A stretch of 64,000 nucleotides of DNA, from assembly GCA_050084985.1 (NCBI GenBank), contig JBITNC010000001.1, forward strand, positions 216,318,001 to 216,382,000, read 5' to 3'. Position 1 is the first letter of the stretch. Every line of letters begins with the position of its first letter. Under the pieces are notes generated by a model. That model worked only from the letters and a program-made list of their open reading frames with translations. It was not told where the DNA came from and made no database searches. A program made the translations under genes and the position numbers. This DNA comes from Nageia nagi. Its lineage: Eukaryota > Pinophyta. Positions 34,834 through 46,258 of the stretch are shown here, one piece after another.

Positions 34834-35699
34834 TATTATGGTATGGAATGAATGAATATATAAATAAAGAAGTGTAATAAATAACACCTTCAATACCTAG
34901 TTTCATCATTTAATCTTCTTTGATCTCATCTACTAGGGATGATATAAAATAAGATCATAATATACTTAATTTTATCATAGAATCATGTGTGTAATAATAT
35001 TTATTTCCTTATCTTTTAAATTTTACATATTGAATACCCCAAGATTATAAATTATGAGGTATGATTTTTTTTATATTTTTGAAAGGTATGTTTCACTAAC
35101 AAAAAGCATCCATAGCTTTGGTGAAGGCTAACCACTTCATCCCATTATAGCCTAGCCTTATTGTGAGTCAAGCATCCATAGCCCTAATATATGATACTAT
35201 AATAGTGTAAGAATTATAAATATTTATGTATTTGTTTTCTTTCTCTCTTTTTTTATATATACTAGCTCTTTAATTTAGGATGAAGCTAAAAAGTAAGAAA
35301 ACCATACTCATATTTATACATAGGAAATACTCAATTCTTGATTATTTCAAGATTTTAATGTGATAAGTGTATGAGTTTACTAGTGCACCACCATATATCA
35401 TAGTTATTTATTTTTATCATCCTAAGTTAGCATCTTTCAACTAAAACCAAACATGAATAGAGTATTCATTGCCTACTTTTTTATATGTAAATATAGCTAT
35501 ATACATAAATCAATATTATATGAATGTATGTATGATGTATGGATACATATAGCTTGATTAGTTTTCTCCATCATAATTATTGATATCTAATAATTATGAA
35601 ATTCAAGGTAAAATATTAAACATTTACAAACAAAGTGGAATGATATGAGCATAAGGATAGCATAGTCAGTAGCCAAGTTGCTTCATAAGTATATCTTGA

Positions 35700-35700
<1 letters not shown>

Positions 35701-35738
<38 letters not shown>
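35701..35738. repeat. (TA)19 microsatellite
   Basis: Nineteen perfect TA units. Confidence 0.95.
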
Positions 35739-35743
<5 letters not shown>

Positions 35744-35830
35744 ATTTTTTGTAGTTTTATATATTTATGAATTTTTTAGTTTTTTTGTAATTTTTTTTAT
35801 TTTTTTGGTTTTTTGTAATTTATGGGTTCC

Positions 35831-38237
35831 CTAATTGGGCAAGAATCTATAATAAGTCATCATGAGTAAAAGGATGGAAATGATAATGGGTGTGAATGGT
35901 ATGATCAATGGCCCATTGTATAGAATCATGGGAGATAGATATAGATAACATGAAATCTTAAACCACATGTTTATGGATAAAATATGGGCTATGGTAATAT
36001 CATTGAAAAGATCTTCTTCAAGATGTAAGAGACATGGCCCATAAAATTTAATAAATTGGACTACTAATGGGGTAATAAGAGAATCAATCATAATTATCTA
36101 CATGAAATTAGATCTAAAAAATATTCAAATAAGATTTTAGAGGAACTCTTTGTCAAGTATATCATAAATTACATAAGTTTCTCAATAAGGCTAATGATTA
36201 GTAAAAATCTCTATCCAATTAGAATTACTTAAGATATTATAGGCATGATTAGACTTATCTAGTGCAGTGGTTAAGGATACCATAGATAAAATTTGATATT
36301 GTATACCTTGGGGCAATTGATTAAATTGATCTTTTTTTAATTCTAGGGTTTGGATAAGGTCTCCCAAAAGGTCACTATAAAATGTACAAGGTGACCATGA
36401 GATACAAAGGGATGATAATTCCCATGGGATAGGGGCATTATAATATGAAGACCCTTCCCATTGATTGATGGGAATACTAATGAAATATGAATGAATCATG
36501 ATGCTTGATGTATGAAAAGTACAACCAACCACCTATAATGTCATATGCAAGCATTTTAGAATTTATATGAAGTTTCTTAAACACAAATATATATATACAT
36601 ATATTTATTCATGCAAGAAAACCTTTAATAATTTTTTGAATTATTTACATGTGTTTTTAATGATTATATTTTTTATTTTATTTTTCATTAGGATAAAAAA
36701 CTTTTTACAATTCCTCAATGATAATGGTTCCCTTGTTTTCTATGAATAACCCAAACGTTATGACCCAAGAAGTAAAAGTATGGATGTTGAACTATAAAAT
36801 GAGTAGGTCCTAGTTCTATAATGAATGGTTGATAATGGATAGGATATAAAATGAGTGGAAAAATTAGGGTATGATGCTTGAAATTCTTAATGATTCATTT
36901 TAGCTTAGCTAATGATGTTGAGGCCTCATCATTTTCAAGAAGTAGAAGGTGAGATGGAATCCTTAAGGATAGTGGATATTGAGGGAGAAGTAATGATGTG
37001 AGGGGGATCATGCTCTCTATGAGATACTAGATATAATCATTTTTATAGGTTAAATTATGACCTTATTTCTTTTTTGGTTAAGGTGTTCAAAATTCCTTTG
37101 AAGCCTTAGTTTTACATTGGTAGGATTATTTATACAATAATTTTTACTAAATAGTGAATTATAATCATATATAATTTTATTATACAAAATTGAATGGGTT
37201 TTATACTCCATTACCAAGTCATTAATAACTTTAATTATGTAAAGTGATCTTTTATAACATTTAAGAGTCATATGATCAACACAATTTAACAAGATTTTAG
37301 GTCTCCTATAAGGCCAATACAAGTAAAATAGATAGATCAAATTTGTTAGGGATTCAAATTCCATCCATATGTATTTTGCTTCTATTTCAATGGTTTCCTT
37401 AAGATTATAAATTTTTAAATCCCATGCATTAGTTCCTCCTTGATTATAAAAATTCATGGTCATAACTTGAATTTCTTCTAGTAAAGCAAAGAAATGGGCT
37501 ATCTTAGTGTAAGGACACTTTTGTAATGCTTGTATGTAGCAATTTTTTGGATATATATAAATAAAATTATGACTCATAGGATTAAATTATAATTGAATTT
37601 TTTATTATATTCTAGTTTTCTTAGAATTAAAGCTCTTATTTAACTATTACATGGAAGAGGATTAAGGAACCTTGACCTAATTAGAAAAAATTATTGGTCA
37701 ATTTTTTGCACACATTTAATTGATCATTGAGTCTTACAAATAAACACTATATAAAAATCATAGACTATTTTATGATGAAATAGGTATATTTTCATTTGGT
37801 ATACCCATGTAAATAGAAAATCCTCATCTGGCCAAGTATTTATTACTCTATTTTGGATCTAATTATTGAAGAAATAATCAATTATGATTCTAAGGGTTGA
37901 TGTAGGCTAGTATTGACATAACATATTTATTATGTGAAATTGGATAAAATAATATGCATAAATCAAGTGATACATGGCTTTATCTACATAGATCTCTAAG
38001 TTATCTCCTTGAACACTTATCTCCCACCCTTGATATATTTTTGTAGATAATTTTAAGGCTAGGATTCCTTGTAGATTAATAGGTAGATGAAGAAAATTTC
38101 TAATTATAGGAGAAGTATATAGGGATAATTCTATTATATCCCTCTCCCAAGTAGCTCAATTTCTAATACCAAGATATGTTTTGAATACCCCTTTGATAAA
38201 CAACTAGGTGGATGGTTTTTCTCTTTTTAGATACCAT
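35831..38237 (-). pseudogene. E extra sense gene after integrase, family not recognised (about 800 codons)
   Basis: Downstream of integrase on the same strand, protein-like sequence continues for about 2.4 kb. A basic start 'MVSKKRK' is possible at 38237, one frame off the main reading. From about 38190 to 37590 one frame reads continuously with a few stops, most of them at likely Gln codons ('GILALKLSTKIYQGWEISVQ', 'WPDEDFLFTWVYQMKIYLFH'). It passes into an open frame at 37577-37050 (175 codons), then open pieces at 36532-36191 (113 codons) and 36091-35831 (86 codons). The part between 37050 and 36532 is weaker. It is rich in Tyr, Ile, Trp and Asn; no signal peptide, zinc motif or catalytic triad is visible. 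Extra genes at this position are known in Tat/Ogre-type elements, but I cannot match this one. Confidence 0.5.
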
Positions 38238-38409
38238 TTTCTATTTCAAATACATTAAATATGTATAAGTTTTAAGAAGAGCACTCTTGTTAATTTTAAA
38301 CTAAAATATTAATTATAATATATATAATTATAAATAAAAAAAGGTTATTAAGTGTACAAAGGATGAAGATGCATGATGTTTATAGGTTCATGCTCTTCAT
38401 TACCTTCCA

Positions 38410-39690
38410 TATCAACTAAATGATAAGCTCTAGATCCATTTTCTCTTTTAATCATATAGAGACCTAACCAATTAGGAAAAAACTTATCATGAAGTTGTCA
38501 TTCCATTCAAGAAGTTTGTTAATTTTTTTTAGAACTAAATATCCTATATTAAATTCACAAATTTTAACCTTTTTATCAAAAGCGTTTTAAATATAATTTT
38601 GATAAGTATGTAAATGGTCTAATGCATTGACTCTTCTATTATCTAGAAGTAGTAATTGATCTAATCTTATTTGATAAACTTCTTCATCTATGATATAGTC
38701 TTTTAAGGCAATTCGTAAAGAAGAAATTTCTATTTTCAAAGGTAATATCACTTTTGCTCTATAATCTATGAAAAATGGGGTTACCCCAATAGGAGTTTGC
38801 ATACTATATCAATAAGCCCATAATGCATGTGGAATTTTTGCATGTCAATCTTGGTGAAAACCATCAATAATTTTTAATAAAATATTACAAATTATTTTAT
38901 TTATAGCTTCATATTGACCATTCTCTTGAGGATATTAAGGGGTTAAGAACCTTAATTTGATATGATATCCTTTACATAAAGCTTGGGCTTCATTATTTTT
39001 GAATTTTTTCCCATTATTAGTGATAATTTGAGTAGGGATTCCAAAATGACATATAATGTGGTTTTGTTTGAATTCTACCATCTTTATCTCTTTTATTAAA
39101 ATCATAGTGATGGCTTCTACCAATTTTATAAAATACATAGTAGTAGTTATTATAAACTTATGACCTCCTAAGGAAATAGGGGAGATTTGAAATATTAAAT
39201 CTAATGCCCATATTGAGAATGGCTATAATGATTATATGGGTTGTAATGTATGTGAATTTTTATTAAATAAATTTGTGTTGTTGACATTTAACATACTTTC
39301 TAATATATTCCATATAATCATGTTCCATAGTGGGCCAATAGTATCCCATATGTATTAATCATTTTATAATTGTAGAGCAACTAAAATATCCTCTATAAAT
39401 ACTATCATATGTGCATGAAATTGTAATTTGTGAATCAAACCATTCTAAGAATATGAGTAATATTCCTTCAAAACCACTATGGTATAGGACATATCTTATC
39501 ATGCAAAATTTAAAAGTTTTTATCTTGAATGCTTTCCTAGATGATTTTATTAATTCTTTAGGTAATACCCTATATCTTAAGAATTTGAATAATTATGTAT
39601 GCCATAAATTTTTATCTTCCATTCTGATATCTAGGACTATATGTTCAACTTAATTTGATTCTATTTAAGATTGAGTGATTTGAAAAATTT
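38410..39690 (-). pseudogene. Element E integrase
   Basis: Minus strand. The catalytic core piece is open at 39138-38935 and includes 'HFGIPTQIITNNGKKFKN', where the usual DNG has become NNG, so the second catalytic Asp is lost. The C-terminal piece is open at 38802-38587: 'TPFFIDYRAKVILPLKIEIS' followed by 'SLRIAL', then 'LDNRRVNALDHLHTYQNY', the normal late integrase blocks. The zinc-finger part toward 39650 is poorly kept. Confidence 0.8.
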
Positions 39691-39699
39691 TAATAGGGA

Positions 39700-40150
39700 T
39701 CATTTTTTGATTAGGGTTTGCAAGCATTAAAGATCTGATGGAAGCCATAGCATTAGCAAATCTATTAGTTGATCATGGTGTTGCATCTAGATCATATTTT
39801 TATAACAAAGGTTCCTTACATTAGAATATTTCTTTGACTTGATTTATGATTAATAATGAATCATAAATGAATTTAAATTTTCTTAATTTTAATTTTATGA
39901 TGGTTCTAATAGCTAATGTTAAGGTTTCATAATTAGCATTATTATTTATGTAAGGAAATTTAAGCTTTAATGAATAACATATGGGAACTCCTTAGGGTGT
40001 AACAAACACAACACTTGCACCCTTGCTTTGCTCACACCTTGATACATAAAAATATATTACCATATCCTAATCTTATTTAGATTCTATAGGAATTTTCATT
40101 TCATTTAATTGAAATGCATATTTATCTAGTAATTCTATGATGAGTGCATT
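39700..40150 (-). pseudogene. Element E RNase H
   Basis: The minus strand reads 'NYETLTLAIRTIIKLKLRKF' and 'KFIYDSLLIINQVKEIF', then 'PLLQKY' with a stop at the Gln. These match the 'AEYEAL..GL..A..L.....V..DSQLV..Q+.G' half of Tat-type RNase H. The N-terminal 'DGS' strand near 40080 is decayed. Confidence 0.75.
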
Positions 40151-40599
40151 ATCATTAGGTAATGGTGCTTTAGCAAGATAGTTCACTATGAATTATTATT
40201 TGATTTAATTTATAACTTATAAAGAGTAAGTCAAATTATGTTAAATGCATGATCATTTAGATGTTCTTGCAATTTCATAAGTTTTATTCATCATAAAAAT
40301 GATCTAGTTTAGCAATTACATACATGGTATGGTTTAGCATGTAATGTCTTAATTTTTTAGTTATGAATACTATCACTAAACATAACTTTTCTAAATACAT
40401 ATATTTAATCTCATAGCCAACCAAATTTCAACTAATATAATATATTACCTGCTCTTTACTATTTTTCATTCTTTTGGGAAAGCATGGTTCCTAAGGCTAT
40501 TTCTATAGCAAATATATATAATAGTAATGGTTCTCTAGGATTAGGTGGTACTATAATAGGTGGTGAAAGAAGATACTACTTTATTTCATCAAACTCTTC

Positions 40600-41734
40600 T
40601 TATTTTTCATTTCCCTAGTGAAAGGTAATACCCTTCTTCAAAAGTTTGTTGAAAGGTTTACAGTTTTTTGATAACTAAGAAATAAATTATCTTATGGCTT
40701 GTAACTTACCTTATAGGATTTATAATTGTTTTATGTTTGAGGGAGGAGACATATTTGATATTAATTTTATCTTGTTAGGATATACTTCAATTCCTCACCT
40801 AAAAAAAATGAAACCTAGTAATTTCCTAGATGTTACCCCTTCTTTAGGTTTAATCAAATCTTATATTCTAGAAACTAATCAAATATTTTAATGAGGACTT
40901 TAGGATGATCTTTTAGTGTTTTTGATTTAGCTAATACATCATCTACATAATCTTCTATAATGTCATGCATGTAATCATGGAAGATGTACCTCATAGCTCT
41001 TTTATAGGTAGCTCTAGTATTTTTTAATCCAAAAGGTGTTACTTTATAATAAAATGTTCCCCAAGGTGTTGTGAATGCAATTTTATGCTAGTTTTATAGT
41101 ACTACTTTAATTTAGTTGTATTCTAAAAAACCATCCATGAATGACAACATTTCATGTCCTATAGTAGAATCAACCAAGCTATCTATGTTTGGTAGGGGAA
41201 AGTCATCCCTAGGGTATGCTTTATTTAGGTATCTAAAGTTTATGCATATTCAATTTTTTCTAGTGGATTTCTTAACTGGTACCATATTAGGAATCTAATC
41301 AGATAATAAATGAGATGAATAAAGTTGGCTTCCAAAAGCTTTTTCAACTCTTCTTTTATCATTAGGGTAATTGAAGGATGTATTTTCATTCATATTTATT
41401 TAAAAAGTTTTGCAATTTATTTTATACAAAGATTATGAACTATTAAATTAAAATCAGATATAGGCATATCAGCATATGACCATGCAAATATTTCATGTTT
41501 CTCTTTTAGTATTGTAATGAAATCTTTTCTTTCATTTTTAGAAAGAGATTTTCCTAATTGAATTATTTTAGGATTACTAGGTTCATTACTTAAATCAACC
41601 ATAATGGTTTCTTCAATTAACATGTGAGATCTTTCCTCCAATTGGTTAGGTATTAGAATCCAATTATTATAATTTACATTATATTCTTCATATTTAACTT
41701 CATACTTATCTTTCAAATTAGTATTAATATTCAA
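40600..41734 (-). pseudogene. Element E reverse transcriptase and N-terminal linker
   Basis: The linker is open at 41734-41417 and ends 'KEHEIFAWSYADMPISD', the usual block before gypsy RT. The palm follows: 'INFRYLNKAYPRDDFPLPNI' with a stop before it, 'FTTPWGTFYYKVTPFGLKNT', 'FHDYMHDIIEDYVDDVLAKS'. YVDD at 40938-40949 is intact. Frameshifts and stops elsewhere make it inactive. Its YVDD and sequence differ from B (YMDD), so B and E are different lineages or subfamilies. Confidence 0.85.
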
Positions 41735-42739
41735 ATCTATAATCTAAAAAATTGCATCTGTCTTTCAAATCATATATTGTGGGTTGTTCAAGAATCAATA
41801 TAAAATATGCAATTTCTTCATCTACTAGAAAATATAAAGAAGAGCTACTTGAAGTTTTTAAGCTTATTATCTCAAATTTGCCAAACTCATCATTTTAAAA
41901 CCAATCAAAGTTTATTTTATGTGTAATATTATCATATATTTATATGATTTCTACCATATTAATTGATATATTATAAAATATCCCTCTTAAGGATAGCATT
42001 TCAAACTCCAAATCACCTTAATTTGTCATCCATTTATATGTTTCAAATAAATTTTCATATGTTTTAGGTTCTAGTTCTAGCTCTAGCTCAATTATCATGC
42101 AACTAGATATTTGATTTTTTTTCTTATAACCTAATCTTGTTTTATTATTAAAAAATTGATAATGAATATCAATGGTGTACCTAATTCTTTGTTCATATTA
42201 TCTTAAACCTTATCCTTTCCACTAACACCTATCAAAGTATCTTTGGATGAATCATCTTACACCTAGTGACAAGTATTATAATGAATCACAAAAAATACTT
42301 TCATTATACTAAGGTAAAGGGAGAATAGGTGGTTCTATTAGACCATGATATACAAAAGGTTTTTAATTAGGTAACTACCCCAATGGTATTAATTTCCCTA
42401 CCACACTAGGAGACTCTTTAGGTCTTCCTATTTCTTTAGCTATAGGAATATTAAAAATGACATTATCAATGGTACCATAATCTATTAATTTTATAGTTAT
42501 AGGATAAATATTACATAGTTTATCTTATATTGTTCTATCATTATCTAATGCATTCATGGGATAATACATTTTTGATGATGAAGCTTTTCTTTCTTCATCC
42601 AACTTTGATGCTTTTTCTTCCCATGTTTGCTTTTCTAGGAGTGTTGATTTTATTTTTAGTAATAGATCTTCATTAATCTTTGGTGTATGAAAACATTTCA
42701 ATATCAATGGGATCATTTCATTTTAAAGAACTTATAGAA
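41735..42739 (-). pseudogene. Element E protease-RT spacer
   Basis: Decayed minus-strand pol sequence between protease and RT. One open piece (42716-42525, 'TLLEKQTWEEKASKLDEERK') is charged and helix-like. No catalytic motif is expected or seen here. Confidence 0.4.
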
Positions 42740-43560
42740 GTACCCTTTTATCAATATCTACTATTGACACCTTTTTAGGAACTATAGGTGATGTAAAGTA
42801 GAGAGTAGAAGGCAAAGTAATCTCTCTTGAAAGATGCATATAATTGTAGTGGGAATATGGATTTTCATCTCAAAGTACATAATGTACCACCCCATATTGA
42901 ATGTATATTACATAGTTATGATATTTTGATAAGACACATTCCATGTCTCTAATCCAAGGTCTCCCTAAGAGTAAGTTGTATTACATTATATCTTCTTCAA
43001 TAACTTGCAATAATATTTGTACTATTTTAGATCCCATAGTAATAGGCAATGAGATAGATCCTATTATTGAGCATAAAGCATCATTGAAAGTTATTAATTA
43101 TAAAGAAGGTGCACATATGTGTGTAAAAATTTATAGAAATAATATTTATTACATAAACTTTTTCTATTAATATCCTCTTAAAATCCCTTCCATCTATCTT
43201 TGCTATAATATGTAATGGAGGATATTGACCTTGAAAATGATTTGATTACTTAACTTCATAATCATGGAAGGTAATAGTGGGTTTTTGGCTTATCTTAATA
43301 TTGCCCATAAAAGATACAAAGATTTCAAGACCATTAATATCCAACTTAATTATTTATAAGAATTAGTTCATAACTTCTCTATGATTCTTGGATTATTGAA
43401 GTAACTCAAATAAAGACATCTTTACCTATGAGCTTCTCAATTTATGTTGTAAAGATCCTTTTACTAAAACCTTAGGAGGTTGAGTCCTAGATACATTTGG
43501 TTGTACAATACCATCATTTGTTTAATTTTTAGGAATATCATCTTGCCTTCCTTGGGCTCT
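42740..43560 (-). pseudogene. Element E gag end and protease
   Basis: The minus strand from 43560 continues the gag frame that stops at 57454: 'AILSITIRAQGRQDDIPKN' spans the A2 insertion point. From about 43220, 'PPLHIIAKIDGRDFKRILI' is a decayed aspartic protease block (usual 'I...DG..+.R+L+D.GS'; the DSGA/DTGS site is not intact). 'LRETLD' and 'RHGMCLIKIS' near 42940 match the 'LGRPW+R.M.CV.S..H' block at the end of plant gypsy proteases. Confidence 0.7.
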
Positions 43561-43565
43561 TATGG
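43561..43565. repeat. Target site duplication of A2, left (tatgg)
   Basis: tatgg precedes TGTTAACACA of the A2 5' LTR and recurs at 57449-57453. Confidence 0.93.
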
Positions 43566-43697
43566 TGTTAACACATAAAAATGAATTTATGTTTTAAAAT
43601 CAATAAATTAATGAAATATGCTTGGCCTAAATATATGTCTTGAATGGATTAAAGTGATAATATCAATGTTTGTCTTGAATATGAATTTTATAATGAT

Positions 43698-43886
43698 TAT
43701 CTTGAATATTACATGGATTATCTTGAATATTGCATGGGTTATCTTGAATATTGCATGGGTTATCTTGAATATTGCATGGATTATCTTGAATATTTCATGG
43801 GTTATCTTGAATATTGCATGGGTTATCTTGAATATTGCATGGATTATCTTGAATATTGCATGGATTATCTTGAATATTGCATGGAT
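43698..43886 (+). repeat. 21-bp minisatellite in the A2 5' LTR, nine units
   Basis: The unit begins TTATCTTGAATATTGCATGG and ends in G or A. Because 21 is a multiple of three, two plus frames stay open across it, which gives spurious repeat peptides. A1 LTRs have two units, and the other A2 LTRs have five. Confidence 0.95.
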
Positions 43887-43979
43887 TATCTTGTTTATTG
43901 GTGTTTTTATCTTGAATGTTGTGAATTAGCCTTATTTATGTAGATGCACACCGACCCATGGGTGGTATTATCTATTATC

Positions 43980-43989
43980 TATATAAATA
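43980..43989 (+). promoter_or_regulatory. LTR TATA box (A2)
   Basis: TATATAAATA, the same site and context as 7381-7390 in A1. Confidence 0.6.
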
Positions 43990-44565
43990 AGGGATCTAAT
44001 AGTAAGTCCATAATAACAAGGATACACATGATCCCACATATGGTCTTGTAAGTGGCTACCCCTTAAGGTATCTATTGGTACCACCTACAAGGCTATGGTT
44101 TGTGTGCTTCCTTTTGTGAGCTATCCTGACATCTATGATCTATTTTGATATCGCACTGCTATTTGAGACATCTATATTGAAGTTCTGGACTTTATCGAGA
44201 GGTTAAAACTATCAAACGAAGGCTACCGGCACTCCTTTGTGAACAGAAGAACATCGCTAGTGCTCTTATATAATTGAAATACACCACTCATAGTCCTCTT
44301 TTTGCATCCTCGTAGGTCATGACATTGTTGGAAAGGTAGCTCATCATCAGTACATCGCCAATATCTGCATCTTTCATTGTTAGGTACATTCTGTGAGGTA
44401 AGTACACAAATTACAGTCTTGGTTGGTATAATTACACTTCTAAATTGGTTATTTTGTTGATTATCTAGAATAAATTACTATCCATAGCTTAAATACAGAT
44501 AATATTGAGTTTGTAGATATTTTCCTATTTACTTATTTGCATGCTCAATTTTATTTGTAAACATT

Positions 44566-44583
44566 TGGTGAACCCAACGTGAA
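44566..44583 (+). promoter_or_regulatory. Primer binding site of A2
   Basis: TGGTGAACCCAACGTGAA begins two bases after the LTR. It differs from A1 at two positions. Confidence 0.7.
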
Positions 44584-44654
44584 GTGCAAATCATTATACT
44601 AAAACCCTAAAGGTTTTAGTTAAGACTAACATCTATTTTGTGAGTATTTTAGTT

Positions 44655-45872
44655 ATGGAGCAGCTTAAGTTATTCTTGCGTAGTCTTTCAAAAAGAGATT
44701 TGGATGAATTATTGGTAGAAATTAGACATGATGATCCAGAGGGATCCGAAGGAATGCAAAATAGCATTGAGGGTGACAATAGTAATTTTCAAGCTACTAT
44801 GAAAGGTATGCAGAGGTAGATAGATAGATTGGCAAGGAGATCAGCTTCGCCTAATGATTCTTTCAAATTTGGTAGTCCTTTATGTGGTGAAATTCATAGG
44901 CACATGCCACCATCCAACTACAAAGAGCCAAAATTTAGTAAGTTCAATGGTGAAGGAGATCCAAGAAGACATATACAAGGATTCAAGGATGATTGTGAAC
45001 TCAAAATTGGTACAGACCAAAGATTGCAAGCTAAATTCTTCCCCCAGAGCTTGGAAGGAGAGGCTTGAGAATGGTTTTATGCCTTACCTAAAGGGTCCAT
45101 CACATCATTTGAGGAATTCAGTAATTTGTTTCTAGAGCAATATAAGCATAACATCAAGAAGGAGATTATGCTATTAGATTTATGTGCTATCAAGCAAGAC
45201 AGTGATGAGTAACTAGACAAATTTGTTGTAAGGTTTAAGAGGACATGACAGCAAGTGAAGACTAGATTAATGAAAAAAGAGGTAAATAACATTTTTAAAG
45301 AAGCTATTATATTGCCCTTACAATCATATGTTATCGATTATACACATCTTACATTTTTTGATATGACATATAAACTGTTAGAGAAAGAAAAAATCCTTGT
45401 GAAGCTAGGGCTTGTAAAGTATGGCAATAGTGATAAGACAAAAGCAAAGGATAAGAGACTGCAATCACCAAAAAAGGAGAAAACTATTCATGTGGTTGAG
45501 AAGACAAGTGAGATGAAAGAGAGGAAATTTGTGAGATTTCCCATACCTCCAAGGTATATCTTAAAAGACCTTGTGGCGAAAGGGTTGTTACAACCCTTAC
45601 CTAAGCAAGAAGAAGATCCTATAGCAGAAAAACCCCATTGGTATAAGGAAGATAGGTATTGTGAATATCATCAGACTAAAGGCCATGCTACTAATGGATG
45701 TGGAAACCTTAGGGATAGAATATAGAAGCTCATAGAAGATGGATTCTATGTGTGTCCAGTAAAGGTCAAAGATACAGGAGAAGAATAGCATATCAATATG
45801 ATCTTTCTTGAAGATGCTTGCAAGGTTAGCACCAGTGGGAGCTCCAGGCCCTCCGGAGGTATTATTTGGTAG
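44655..45872 (+). pseudogene. A2 gag, seven in-frame stops
   Basis: Same length as A1 gag (1218 bp) and no frameshift. Stops lie at 44817 (TAG, shared with A1), 45066 (TGA for Gln), 45210 (TAA for Gln), 45246 (TGA for Trp), 45723 (TAG for Gln) and 45786 (TAG for Gln), besides the normal end at 45870. All fit single C-to-T or G-to-A changes. The gag core 'PPSNYKEPKFSKFNGEGDPR' and the knuckle 'YCEYHQTKGHATNGC' are kept. Position 44757, a stop in A1, is still Gln here. Confidence 0.9.
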
Positions 45873-46258
45873 ATCAAAATATATAAAAAAAAAAGAGAAG
45901 AGAAAAGCTAGCAGTTGGTTCAGGTCACTAACGGACGTCATGGTCAAGAGATTGGGGGGCTTCATGACATCATGACAGGAGTGATAGCATTGTATTTCAT
46001 GATAATAGGACCGTTGGTGGTCCTCTTTTAGTGGAAAAATAGAGGAAAGCAAAAGATTCCAATTCCTTTCATAGCATGAGAAGTCAAAATTTCAGATCAT
46101 GTCATTAGCATTTGTTCTCAAGGATCACGAAACATCAAATTCATGCATCACAAATACGTGTACAAGAGCAAATCAGGTACCAAAATTTGTGTTTTATATA
46201 TATCATGATCAAAATATTTTTATTTATAATACAACTAGATGAGGTTACATAGAATAAT

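Larger units (their letters stand above)
33691..35830. other. E spacer between the two extra genes
   Basis: No gene recognised. It includes an exact hairpin GATCATGA-TAG-TCATGATC at 34192-34210, a short AAT-repeat tract near 34808-34833 and a TA tract at 35701-35738. Confidence 0.5.
43566..44563 (+). repeat. A2 5' LTR (998 bp)
   Basis: TGTTAACACA to TTTGTAAACA. It contains nine units of the 21-bp repeat at 43698-43886, against five in the 3' LTR. The 84-bp length difference between the two LTRs equals exactly four units. Confidence 0.93.

Noticed and set aside
43618-43943. Open frames with repeated seven-residue units (YLEYCMG or ILNIAW types)
   Set aside because: Product of the 21-bp LTR minisatellite, open in two frames; unit number varies between LTRs.
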